DNA of 64,000 nt. Source: Sorangium cellulosum. GTDB taxonomy: Bacteria > Myxococcota_A > Polyangia > Polyangiales > Polyangiaceae. Positions 43,285 to 51,608 of this stretch are shown one piece after another. The translations under genes were made by a program, and so were the position numbers. The stretch is taken from the NCBI RefSeq assembly GCF_002950945.1, contig NZ_CP012673.1, positions 1,798,001 to 1,862,000 on the forward strand, in the 5' to 3' direction. The notes under the pieces are model-generated. The model was not told the origin of the DNA, did not search any database, and saw nothing but the letters and a program-made list of their open reading frames with translations. Each line of letters begins with the position of its first letter. Position 1 is the first letter of the stretch.

Positions 43285-44520
43285 TTATCCCTGGAGCTCC
43301 CGCGCCTTCTGCAGCGCGAAGGCGAAGCCGTCCTTCAGCGTCCCCTTCGTCACCACGCCGCTGAAGTCGGCGCCGATCTCCACGAAGGCCTGCGCCGCCC
43401 TCGGCTTGATCCCGGAGAAGATCACGTCGACCCCGAGCAGCCTCGCCGCCTTCGCGGCGCCGAGCAGCGCCTCGGCGACCCGCTGATCGACGCTCGGGAC
43501 GCCGGTCACGTCGAGGATGGCCACCCGCGCGGCGTGGGCCATGATGCCGTCGAGGAGCACCGCGCGCATCTGGTCGGCGCGGACCTCGTCGATCGCGCCG
43601 ATGAGCGGCACGACGACGACGCCGTCGCCGAGGGGGATGAGCGGCGTCGACAGCGCGCGCAAGGCCTCCTCCTGCGCCCGGATCGTCTGCTCCTGCAGCA
43701 GGCTGAGCTCGCGCATCTGCTCGGCCTGGTTCCGCTCCGCGATGTCCCGGAACACGATCTGCACGGCCGGTCCGCCCTCGAAGAGGACGGGCGTGCCCAG
43801 GAGCTCCACGGGCACCTGCTCGCCGCCCGGCCGCACGAACGTGCCCTCGAACCGCGCGACCGGCGTCCTGCCCTGCTCCGCGGCGAGCAGGCGGGCTCCG
43901 GCGGCCTCGCGCTGGCCAGGATCGAAGAGATCGAGGAGCGAGGCGCCTCCGAGCTCGCCCGGCTGCGCGCCCAGCATGCGCGCGCCGGTCGGGTTCACGT
44001 AGAGGATCCGGCCTTCCCGGAGCACGGCCACCCCGTCCGGGGACAGCTCCACCAGGCTGCGGTGCCGCTCCTCGCTCTCGGAGAGCGCCGCGTGGCTGGC
44101 CTCCAGCTTCTCCGAGTAGAAGCGCATCGTGACCTGATCGAGCTTCTCGTAGATGGGCTCGGCGAGCAGCAGCCCGTCGAACGCGCCGTCCTGGCCCTTC
44201 TCCAGGGCGGGCCGGATGAGGTCCAGGAACGCGCGCCGGAGGGCGGCGGTGAGCTGAACCGCGTCGTCGAACGACAGCCCGCGCAGCACCCGCCGCTCTA
44301 GGTTGGCCCGCGCGAGCGCGACGATCTGCTCGTAACTCCGCGAGTGAATGGCGTCGATGAAGAGCTCCACGAACCTGTGGGCGCCCGGCAGGACCTGCTC
44401 TTCGGGCAGCACGCGGTAGATCGGGAGCCGCTCCTGGAGGCCGCGGAACAGCGCCTCTCCGAAGGCGTGCTGGTGCCGGCGGAGGAACGAGACCAGGGGA
44501 GGAACGGGCTCGGTGGTCAT
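43285..44520 (-). CDS. RsbR-like regulator: sensor, PAS and STAS domains
   Basis: A 411-residue protein. Residues 1-145 are a helical sensor region like the N-termini of RsbR paralogues. A PAS domain follows (about 150-262; RHRSLVELSPDGVAVL, then FRDIAERNQAEQ), a coiled-coil linker and a STAS domain (292-408; VVVVPLIGAID, VAILDVTGVPSVD). RsbR proteins are stressosome scaffolds that control a switch kinase and thereby a general stress response. At the position after VPSVD there is Gln346, where many relatives carry the phosphorylated Thr. ATG 44520 has GGAG at 9 bases. The PYP-like gene lies downstream on the same strand. Confidence 0.85.
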   Translation of the reverse strand: MTTEPVPPLVSFLRRHQHAFGEALFRGLQERLPIYRVLPEEQVLPGAHRFVELFIDAIHSRSYEQIVALARANLERRVLRGLSFDDAVQLTAALRRAFLDLIRPALEKGQDGAFDGLLLAEPIYEKLDQVTMRFYSEKLEASHAALSESEERHRSLVELSPDGVAVLREGRILYVNPTGARMLGAQPGELGGASLLDLFDPGQREAAGARLLAAEQGRTPVARFEGTFVRPGGEQVPVELLGTPVLFEGGPAVQIVFRDIAERNQAEQMRELSLLQEQTIRAQEEALRALSTPLIPLGDGVVVVPLIGAIDEVRADQMRAVLLDGIMAHAARVAILDVTGVPSVDQRVAEALLGAAKAARLLGVDVIFSGIKPRAAQAFVEIGADFSGVVTKGTLKDGFAFALQKARELQG

Positions 44521-44766
44521 TCAGCAGGCTCCTTCAACAGGCTCCGTCCCATGCGATCTCCGATGGCGCGCCGCGGGCCCTGGGCACAAGGACGCCCCGT
44601 GCCGCGGCGCTCCACGGGAGATGGGCAGCGCGGTGTCGGTGTTGTGTGTGGTTATCCTACGCTCGCGAAAGCAAGCCAGAGACTACCTCAACATCCCTCG
44701 AAAGGAACACGTGAATGCGCCGGCGCTCCGCGGCCCCGTCCGTTCAGGATTTCGCTGACGCCTCGT

Positions 44767-44839
44767 CGAGGCCGGCGCCCGTCGACGGCCGGGAGGCGTC
44801 GACGCCCGCTCTTCCGGCCGTCGACGGGCGCCGGCCTCG
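44767..44839 (-). terminator. Very strong hairpin with palindromic loop after the acetyltransferase gene
   Basis: Two perfect 26-base inverted arms (44767-44792 and 44814-44839) enclose a 21-base loop that itself contains the palindrome GGCGTCGACGCC. It starts 2 bases after the stop of the acetyltransferase gene. A terminator is the simplest role, though the stem is much longer than needed and no T-run follows. The remaining 246 bases up to the RsbR-like start (44521-44766) hold no gene and should contain its promoter. Confidence 0.6.
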
Positions 44840-44841
44840 GC

Positions 44842-45312
44842 TCAGCCGCGCGCGAGCCGCGCGAGCGCGTCGCCGGTGAGGCGGTGGACGGTCCATTCGG
44901 CCATGGGCGTCGCGCCGAGCGTCCGGTAGAAGCCGAGCGCCGGCTCGTTCCAGTCGAGCACGGACCACTCGAGCCGCCCGCAGCCGCGCTGCACGGCGAG
45001 CTGCGCCAGGTGCACGAGCAGGGCTTTGCCGTGGCCGCTGCCGCGGTGCTCGGGCAGCACGAAGAGGTCTTCGAGGTAGATCCCGGGTTTGCCGAGGAAC
45101 GTGGAGAAACTCTGGAAGAACAGGGCGAAGCCGACCGCGGCCCCCTCCGCCTCGGCCAGGATGACCTCGGCTGCCGGCCTGGGGCCGAAGAGGTGCTTCG
45201 CGAGCTCCTCCTCGTCGAAGACGACCTCGTGCGCGAGCCGCTCATACTCGGCGAGCATGCGGATGAGGCGGGCGATGGTGGGGATGTCGGCGCGGGTGGC
45301 GGGGCGAATCAT
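44842..45312 (-). CDS. GNAT-family N-acetyltransferase (diamine acetyltransferase-like)
   Basis: A 156-residue GNAT protein. It starts IRPATRADIPTIARLIRMLAEYE; the acetyl-CoA loop is LPEHRGSGHGKALL and the C-terminal motif VLDWNEPALGFYRTLGA. The segment FFQSFSTFLGKPGIYLEDLFV is typical of spermidine/spermine or thialysine acetyltransferases. So a polyamine or small amine is the likely acceptor, not proven. ATG 45312 has GAGAGG just upstream. It diverges from the hydrolase gene at 45463 and is followed by a 73-base hairpin. Confidence 0.85.
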   Translation of the reverse strand: MIRPATRADIPTIARLIRMLAEYERLAHEVVFDEEELAKHLFGPRPAAEVILAEAEGAAVGFALFFQSFSTFLGKPGIYLEDLFVLPEHRGSGHGKALLVHLAQLAVQRGCGRLEWSVLDWNEPALGFYRTLGATPMAEWTVHRLTGDALARLARG

Positions 45313-45462
45313 GGTGCCTCTCCGCCGCTCCATACCGCATCGCCGCGCCGGCGGGAGGAAATGCCGGGCGCCCGGCCGCCATCGCGGGAGCAGCGACGAG
45401 GGGAGCCGTCCCGGTGCGGCTTGCCGCTGCGCGCGCGACCGCCTTAGGCTGCCTGCAAGGAC

Positions 45463-46143
45463 ATGACGACCCCGCCCACCGCCGCCGGTCCGCGCTGGCT
45501 CTATTTGCATGGATTCGCCTCGGGGCCGAGCTCGACCAAAGGGGTCCAGATCGCCGCGCACTTCGCGCGCCGCGGGATCGAGGTCGAGCGGCTCAACCTG
45601 CGGGTCCCGTCGTTCGAGCGGCTGCGCCTCAGCGCGATGATCGACACGGTGAGGCAGGCGATCGGCGGAGAGCGCGAGCGGGCCGTGGTGATGGGCTCGA
45701 GCCTCGGAGGCCTCACCGCGTGCCGCGTGGCCGAGGAGGACGCGCGGGTGTGCGCGCTCGTGCTGCTCGCGCCGGCGTTCCGGATCATGGAGCGGTGGCG
45801 GCTGCGGCTCGGCGAGCAGGGCTTTCAGGCGTGGCAGGCCGAGGGGTGGCTCGAGGTCGACGACTACGCGGAGAAGAAGCGCGCCCGGGTGGATTTCGGC
45901 TTCGCCGCCGACGCGGCGGAGGTGGACGAACGCTCCGGCGGCTGGCCCGACGTGCGTGTGCCGGCGCTGATCCTCCACGGCCGGCACGACGAGGTGGTGG
46001 ACATCGAGCTGTCGCGGCGGTTCGCGGCGGGCAAGCGGCATGTGCGGCTCATCGAGGTGGACGACGGCCACGAGCTCTTGGCCTCGATTCCGCGCATCCT
46101 CCACGAAGCCGAGGAGTTCCTGCGCGATTTCGTCGGCGGCTGA
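45463..46143 (+). CDS. Alpha/beta hydrolase, YqiA-like esterase
   Basis: A 226-residue hydrolase. It begins with the YqiA-type WLYLHGFASGPSSTKGVQI. The nucleophile elbow is GSSLGG (Ser80); the Asp in LHGRHDEVVD and the His in VDDGHELL complete the triad. YqiA-like esterases cleave short-chain acyl esters; the physiological substrate is unknown. No signal peptide, so cytoplasmic. ATG 45463 starts the frame, 150 bases from the divergent acetyltransferase start. Confidence 0.85.
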   Translation: MTTPPTAAGPRWLYLHGFASGPSSTKGVQIAAHFARRGIEVERLNLRVPSFERLRLSAMIDTVRQAIGGERERAVVMGSSLGGLTACRVAEEDARVCALVLLAPAFRIMERWRLRLGEQGFQAWQAEGWLEVDDYAEKKRARVDFGFAADAAEVDERSGGWPDVRVPALILHGRHDEVVDIELSRRFAAGKRHVRLIEVDDGHELLASIPRILHEAEEFLRDFVGG

Positions 46144-46424
46144 CGCGCGGCTCGGGCAGAGACCGCCGCGCCTCTAGGACCAGCGCCTTCCCGGGCGTCA
46201 GAGCGGTAACTCGTGCGAAGGCAGGGTTGGCTGTCAAGCGCGCAGCATCATTTGGATCTCGCGGACTCCACCGTCCGGTCCGGTGACGACACGGGGGACA
46301 CCGCATGATTTCATCGTGTCTCGCGGTCGACATGAATCGACGTGCGCTGTTACCGTCCCGGCGGCTCATCCATCAAAGCGCGGCGCGTGGCGCATCCGCT
46401 GCCATGGCCGTCGGGAGGTGCTTC
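46144..46424. other. Intergenic stretch before the large MYXO-CTERM gene
   Basis: 281 bases with no gene accepted. In-frame ATGs at 46305, 46332 and 46404 precede the chosen start of the next gene, but the segment lacks a ribosome site for them. The promoter of the next gene is presumed here. Confidence 0.3.
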
Positions 46425-49400
46425 GTGACTTTGTCTTCCAGTCGAGCTTTGTTGTTGTTGATGACGGGGTGCGCCGCGGCGTGCGGCGCCCCCGGACCGC
46501 AGGCGGTCGGCGGCGGTCCGGCCGAGCGTCCCGCGGAGGGCGCGCTCCGGCCGAGCGGCGCGGCGCCGATCGAGCTCGGGCAGATCGTGAACCGGGCGCG
46601 GGCGCGCTTTCGATCCACGCCGCGAGGGCTCTCCGCCGAGGGCGCCGCCCATCGGATCGACCTCGAGGGCGGCGCGGCGCGGATCCTCGCGAGGTCCTCG
46701 GCGACGGCCGCGCCGCGGGGGGAGCGAGAGGAGCAGGTCGAGGCGCTCCTCGAGGCGCGCACCGCCGCCGAGTTCGAGGCGCGCCGCCGCGCGCTCCGGC
46801 GGACCCTGCTCGAGCGCACGTCCGGCGAGCTCCCGCCGGGGGGCGCGCTCACGCTGACGACGCGGTCGATCGCCCGCGCCGGCTACGAGTGCGTGAACGG
46901 CGAGGGCCACGTGCGCATCGCCGCGGACGGCGGCGCGGAGCGCGCGTTCGAGACGTGCAGCGAGCTGTGGAAGAACCACGAGGCGAACGCCGAGCAGGCG
47001 TTCCGGTTCCCCGAGCGGCCCGGCGGGCACGGGGATCTCGTCGTGCGCGTGAGCGCCCGGCTCGGCGCCGCGGACGCCGCGCCCTCGATCGCGAGCGTCG
47101 CGAGCGACGCGCGCGGCCTCGTCCTCGGCGCGGCGTCCGGGCAGCGGTTCGTGTACGGCCACGGCACGTGGATCGACGCCTCGGGCCGCCGCGTGCCGGT
47201 GCCCGCCCGGTGGGCGGACGGCCACATCGAGCTGCGTGTGCCCGCCGCGGTCGTCGAGGAGAGCGGCTATCCGGCGGTGCTCGATCCGGAGGTGGGCCCC
47301 GAGATCGGGACGGAGCCGCCCGTGCCCGTCCAGCTGGACGTCGGGTTCGATCCGGAGATCGCGACCGACGGGGCGAGCTACGTCGTCGCCTTCGAGGATC
47401 TGTCGCGCATCCGCGCGGTCCGCGTCGACGCGAGCGGGAACGTGCTCGACTTCGACTGGCTGGATCTGGGCGAGGAGGGCGTCGGGCAGTTCCTGCCCAG
47501 CGTGGCGTACGGCGGCGGCCGTTACCTCTTCACGTGGTGCCATTCCCACGACAGCCAGATCACCATCCACGGCCGCATGATGCGGCCCGACGGCACGCTC
47601 GAAGGGTCGGCGAGCTTCGCGATCCCGTCGTCCGGCGGGGGCCTGTTCCCCTCGGTCGAGTGGAACGGCGAGCGCTTCGTGGCCTCCTGGCTGAGCCTCA
47701 CCGGCGACGGCGTCGAGGACGTCCACGTGACGCTGATCGACCCGAGCGGCAGCGTCGTTCCCGGCGCCGAGCGCGCCGTCTCCACGAGCGGGCAGGCGTC
47801 GCGCCCGGTGATCACCTCCGGCGCGGATGTCTCCGTCGTGGCCTGGGACGACGCGAGCGGCGACGTGCGCGCCGTCCGCGCCGCGCGGGTGGCCGGCGAC
47901 GGGACGGTGCTCGATGTCGGCGGCGTCCAGATCTCGGAGGGCCCGGCCAACGCGCGGCTGCCCGCGCTCGCGTCGAGCGGGGCGAGCTTCCTGGCGACGT
48001 GGGTCCGGGACGACTGGTCGGGCGCGATCCGGGGCGCGGTGCTGCGCGCGGACGGCACGATCACCGCGGTGGACTTCCCCATCTCCCGGTCGAGCCCGGA
48101 CACCCAGGCCCCCACCGCGGCGTTCGACGGCAGCAGCTACCTCGTGGCCTGGGCCGACGAGCGGGACCGTCGCTCGATGTACGGGACCCGGGTCTCGGTC
48201 GAGGGCGTCGTGCAGGGGACCGACGACACGAGGCTCGCGGACGGGCCGCTGCGCTCCGTCTGGGACTCCGATCGGAATTCGCTCGTGTGGAACGGCTCGC
48301 ATTTCCTGCTCGCGTTCCACGGGCAGGGCATCGAGGGCAGCCTGATCGGCCCGGATCTCGCGCTGGACGCGGGCCGGATCGTGCTGAGCCCCATGCCGAA
48401 CAAGCAATGGAGCCCGCGTGTGGTCTGGACCGGCGAGAGCTACCTCGTGGCCTGGACCCACCAGCCGGGCCCGGACCCGCTGCCGGAGCAGATGAGCGGG
48501 CGCGCGGTGCGCGTGAGCGCCGCGGGCGAGGCCCTCGACGCGGTCGGGACCGAGCTCGTGAGCGGCGGCTCCCTGGTCGATCTGGCCTCGAGCGGCGAGG
48601 GCACCTCCGTGCTCACCTGGCGCGACCCGAGCGGCGGGGATTATCTGCGGCCGATCGCGAGCGACGGCACGCCCGGGGACGTGGTGGCCGTCTCGTCGCG
48701 TTACCTGTCCTCGTCGGCAGGGATCGAGAGCAACGGCGACGGTTATCTGGTGACCTTCGTGGAGAGGAGCACGGAGGAGCCCTACGTGTACACCGCGTCG
48801 GGCCGCCTGCTCGACGCGGCGGGGAACGCTGGCCCGGTGTTCCCGATCGTGCCCCCTGCCGAGTCGTCGTCGTCCGTGTACCCGCTCCCTGCCGGGCAGG
48901 ACTACCTGGTGGTCCACCGGAACAGGGACGTGGGCGTGCGCCTCGTGCCCGTGAGCCGCACGGGAGAGGTCGGGGAGAGCTTCTTCCTGGCGGACCCACC
49001 GGTCTCCGTCTCGGCGGCGACGAACGGCACGGACACGCTCGTGGTCTGGACGAAGGGCGAGCAGTGGCCGAGGCCCGCCGATGGGCTGATCCACGGTCGA
49101 ATCTACGCGGATGGCGGCTGGCGGGGCGAGGCGTTCGTGATCTCGACGACGGGCGCGGGGTATTCGGCGGCCGTGGCCTGGGGCGGCACGAGCTACCAGG
49201 TGGTGTGGGAAGAGGCGGAGACCCACAGGCTCCAGCTCCGCGCCGTGGCGCCCGACGGGACGCTGGGCCCGGAGGCGCTGCTCGTGGACGGCGAATGCAG
49301 TGCGCCGTCGCTGGCCCGCGGCGAGCATGGCCGGCTCCTCCTGGCCTATGAAAAGCCCCGTCATGGCGGGTACACGCGGCGCGTCGTGTCGCGTCTGCTC

Positions 49401-49874
49401 ACCCTGGAGCCCTCGTCCGGGACCGGTGCAGGCGGCAGCGGAGGCGCGGAGGCGGGCGCAGGCGGCAGCGGCGGCGCGGAGGCGGGCGCAGGCGGCAGCG
49501 GCGGCGCGGCGCCGGGTACTGGCGGCAGCGGCGGCGCGGAGGCGGGAGCAGGCGGCGGCAGCGGCGGCGCGGCGCCGGGTACTGGCGGCGGCGGCGCGGA
49601 GGCGGGCGCAGGCGGCAGCGGCGGCGCGGAGGCGGGCGCAGGCGGCAGCGGCGGCGCGGCGCCGGGCGGCGACTCCTCCAGCGCCTCTGCCAGCAGCGGC
49701 GGCAATGACGGGACCGACGACACCAGCGATGACTCGCAATGCAGCTTCCGCGGCGGTGCCGATCGGCCCGGGCATCTCGGGCTCGCCGTCTCCCTGTTCG
49801 GCCTCGCCCTCGTCGCGCGACGCCGCGGCCCCGGGAGCGCGCAGGACGCGCGCTCTCGCGCCTTCCGACGCTGA
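46425..49874 (+). CDS. Large surface protein with repeat domains, GGSGGA linker and MYXO-CTERM-like tail
   Basis: A 1,149-residue exported protein. GTG 46425 is preferred: GGAGG lies 6 bases upstream and the leader begins TLSSSRALLLLMTGC, giving a lipobox (Cys16). Residues about 280-980 hold repeated strand units such as ASYVVAFED, RYLFTWCHS, SSYLVAWADE and ESYLVAWTHQ, likely a beta-propeller or similar. A Gly/Ala linker of GGSGGAEAGA units follows (about 1003-1082). The end, SQCSFRGGA then LAVSLFGLALVARRR, matches MYXO-CTERM: Cys, hydrophobic helix, Arg cluster, sorted by a myxosortase. Having both a lipobox and MYXO-CTERM is odd. Function may be adhesion or surface binding. Confidence 0.78.
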   Translation: MTLSSSRALLLLMTGCAAACGAPGPQAVGGGPAERPAEGALRPSGAAPIELGQIVNRARARFRSTPRGLSAEGAAHRIDLEGGAARILARSSATAAPRGEREEQVEALLEARTAAEFEARRRALRRTLLERTSGELPPGGALTLTTRSIARAGYECVNGEGHVRIAADGGAERAFETCSELWKNHEANAEQAFRFPERPGGHGDLVVRVSARLGAADAAPSIASVASDARGLVLGAASGQRFVYGHGTWIDASGRRVPVPARWADGHIELRVPAAVVEESGYPAVLDPEVGPEIGTEPPVPVQLDVGFDPEIATDGASYVVAFEDLSRIRAVRVDASGNVLDFDWLDLGEEGVGQFLPSVAYGGGRYLFTWCHSHDSQITIHGRMMRPDGTLEGSASFAIPSSGGGLFPSVEWNGERFVASWLSLTGDGVEDVHVTLIDPSGSVVPGAERAVSTSGQASRPVITSGADVSVVAWDDASGDVRAVRAARVAGDGTVLDVGGVQISEGPANARLPALASSGASFLATWVRDDWSGAIRGAVLRADGTITAVDFPISRSSPDTQAPTAAFDGSSYLVAWADERDRRSMYGTRVSVEGVVQGTDDTRLADGPLRSVWDSDRNSLVWNGSHFLLAFHGQGIEGSLIGPDLALDAGRIVLSPMPNKQWSPRVVWTGESYLVAWTHQPGPDPLPEQMSGRAVRVSAAGEALDAVGTELVSGGSLVDLASSGEGTSVLTWRDPSGGDYLRPIASDGTPGDVVAVSSRYLSSSAGIESNGDGYLVTFVERSTEEPYVYTASGRLLDAAGNAGPVFPIVPPAESSSSVYPLPAGQDYLVVHRNRDVGVRLVPVSRTGEVGESFFLADPPVSVSAATNGTDTLVVWTKGEQWPRPADGLIHGRIYADGGWRGEAFVISTTGAGYSAAVAWGGTSYQVVWEEAETHRLQLRAVAPDGTLGPEALLVDGECSAPSLARGEHGRLLLAYEKPRHGGYTRRVVSRLLTLEPSSGTGAGGSGGAEAGAGGSGGAEAGAGGSGGAAPGTGGSGGAEAGAGGGSGGAAPGTGGGGAEAGAGGSGGAEAGAGGSGGAAPGGDSSSASASSGGNDGTDDTSDDSQCSFRGGADRPGHLGLAVSLFGLALVARRRGPGSAQDARSRAFRR
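49431..49670. repeat. Tandem 30-base-type repeats coding GGSGGAEAGA units
   Basis: Units of about 30 bases, GGCGGCAGCGGCGGCGCGGA plus GGCGGGCGCA, alternate with variants encoding GGSGGAAPGT. They form the flexible linker of the MYXO-CTERM protein 46425-49874. Identical neighbouring copies suggest recent expansion. Confidence 0.75.
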
Positions 49875-49976
49875 CACTGCTTCTCCTCAGGCGGCATGTC
49901 GCCCCTGGCGTCGCCGCCGCCTGCCATCCTTGATGGCAAGCGGCGGATCGTCGCTGGTCAGGAGGGCGGCGCCCGG

Positions 49977-50687
49977 TCAGCCGCTCCCGCGGGACGCCCG
50001 CCGCTTGTCGCCCGCGCGCGTCGAGCTCCTGGACGTTTTTGCCCGCGGCGTCCCTTCGATCCCCACGTCCAGCTCCAGTCCCTTGAGGATGAGCTGAAGC
50101 CCGTACCGGAACCGCGCCTCGTGATCGGGGCTCACGAGGTGCGGAAGCACCGCCGCGAGGTGCGGGTAGGCTCCTCGCCCCACCGTCTCGCGGAAGCGCT
50201 CCGGAGCGGCCTTGCCGGTGTCCGTTCCCGGGCGCGCCACCAGGGCCTGCTCCTCGAGGGTGAAGCCGATGACGTAATAGACGATCGACCAGCACCCCCA
50301 CGCCGCGGCGCGCGGGGAGAGCCCGCCGTCCCGCAGCGCGCCGACCAGCGTGTCCGAGACCCGCAGCGTGTTGTCCTGCGCGACGTACGTTCCCGCGAAG
50401 ACCCGCGCCCCGTCGCGGTGCGCGAGCAGCGCCTTGCGCAGCCGCTCGGCCATGTCGGCCGCGCGCTCGATCCCCGAGAGCTCCTCCGGCGCCCCGGACG
50501 CGCAGCCCGCCAGCATGGCCTCCGCCATTGCATCGAGCAGCTCCTCCTTGTTCTTGATGTGCCAGTAGAGCGTCGCGGCCTGGACGTTCAGCTCCTGCCC
50601 GAGCCGGCGCATCGTCAGCGCATCGAGCCCGACGTCGTTCAAGAGACGCAGCGCCGTCGCGACCACCTGCTCACGTCGTAGTCGCAT
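49977..50687 (-). CDS. TetR-family transcriptional regulator (TetR_C type)
   Basis: A 236-residue repressor-type protein. The helix-turn-helix is in residues 1-50: VVATALRLLNDVGLDALTMR and QAATLYWHIKNKEELLDAM, the latter being the TetR/TetC recognition-helix signature. The C-terminal ligand domain resembles that of tetracycline repressor relatives. A basic tail of 30 residues ends the protein. ATG 50687 begins the motif; longer frames are spurious. The gene lies 37 bases after the other TetR gene and may share its transcript. A target gene is not obvious; the NmrA-type reductase upstream is a candidate. Confidence 0.82.
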   Translation of the reverse strand: MRLRREQVVATALRLLNDVGLDALTMRRLGQELNVQAATLYWHIKNKEELLDAMAEAMLAGCASGAPEELSGIERAADMAERLRKALLAHRDGARVFAGTYVAQDNTLRVSDTLVGALRDGGLSPRAAAWGCWSIVYYVIGFTLEEQALVARPGTDTGKAAPERFRETVGRGAYPHLAAVLPHLVSPDHEARFRYGLQLILKGLELDVGIEGTPRAKTSRSSTRAGDKRRASRGSG

Positions 50688-50724
50688 CGTTGGTTCTTCC
50701 CACGTTCGCTCCCCGTCCCCGCGC

Positions 50725-51447
50725 TCATCGCCTCCGACGTTCATCTCCCGGAGGCTCGTTCTCTCGATGCCCATCTCCGGAAGCGCGGCGTACGTGGCCC
50801 TGGCGACGGGCGGTGACCGCGCTCGCCCTGGCGCGCTCCGGAGGCGCGCTGGGCGCCCGCTGTGCACGTCCGCCGTGCGCAGCGCCGAGGAGCATGATGT
50901 CCACGACCCGCGCGATCTTCTCGTCCGTACATTGCTCGTGACGGAAGAGGATGAGGTTCTGCGCGCTCCCGAGCAGGAGATCACGCACGAGCTCGATGTC
51001 CGTGTCGCCCGGAAGCTCGCCGCGCTCGATCGCTCGTTGGAACATCACGAGCGCGCCGCACTCGTCCTTCTCGATGCGCTCTCGGATGAGCGCGCCGAGC
51101 TTGCCCTCGAGGCCGCCGGCGAAGAGCATCCGCGTCAGGGACAACATGGAAGGCGAGCGGCAGACCTCTCGGTACCGCCTCAGGTAATCGATCAGGTCGC
51201 CCCGCAGTGAACCCGTGTCGGAGATGCCTTCGTTGTCCGAGAAGCGCTCGAACGCGCAGAGGGCGAGCACCTCCGGGGTCGGCCACCTGCGGTAGATCGT
51301 GGTCTTGTTGACCCCGGCGCGCGCGGCGACCTCCTCGATCGACAGGTGCTCGTAGCCGACACGCGCGATCTCGCCGAGCGTCGTCTCCAGGATCTTCGCG
51401 ACCAGAGGCTCGCCGCGCTGTTGCTTGGCTCCAGGAGGGCTCGTCAT
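50725..51447 (-). CDS. TetR-family transcriptional regulator
   Basis: A 240-residue protein with the N-terminal TetR helix-turn-helix: ILETTLGEIARVGYEHLSIE and VNKTTIYRRWPTPEVLAL. The ligand domain continues to about 195 and is followed by a basic Arg-rich tail. ATG 51447 is chosen since the motif then starts near residue 15; a longer frame upstream has no support. It lies between the NmrA-type reductase and the other TetR gene on the same strand, and is the best candidate to bind the two palindromes upstream of the reductase gene. Confidence 0.82.
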   Translation of the reverse strand: MTSPPGAKQQRGEPLVAKILETTLGEIARVGYEHLSIEEVAARAGVNKTTIYRRWPTPEVLALCAFERFSDNEGISDTGSLRGDLIDYLRRYREVCRSPSMLSLTRMLFAGGLEGKLGALIRERIEKDECGALVMFQRAIERGELPGDTDIELVRDLLLGSAQNLILFRHEQCTDEKIARVVDIMLLGAAHGGRAQRAPSAPPERARASAVTARRQGHVRRASGDGHRENEPPGDERRRR

Positions 51448-51608
51448 GCCTCGGCATCTACTACCAGCGCGCTCGGGGCTGCGCAACGACCGGGCCGCCC
51501 CGCGAGTGAGCGGTGGTGTCGCGCGCCGCTCGGCCTCCCGGCGCGGCCCCTCGCTGCGAGGTCGTGGCTGCGAACATCACCCCGGCGAACGTCGGGCAGA
51601 TCGACGAC

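Noticed and set aside
49431..49670. Possible CRISPR array
   Set aside because: The repeats are contiguous, without unique spacers, and lie in frame within a coding sequence as a Gly/Ala linker.
46350..49877. A 1,175-codon minus-strand frame opposite the MYXO-CTERM gene
   Set aside because: Low-complexity translation, no ribosome site; the plus-strand protein has a leader, repeats and a sorting tail.
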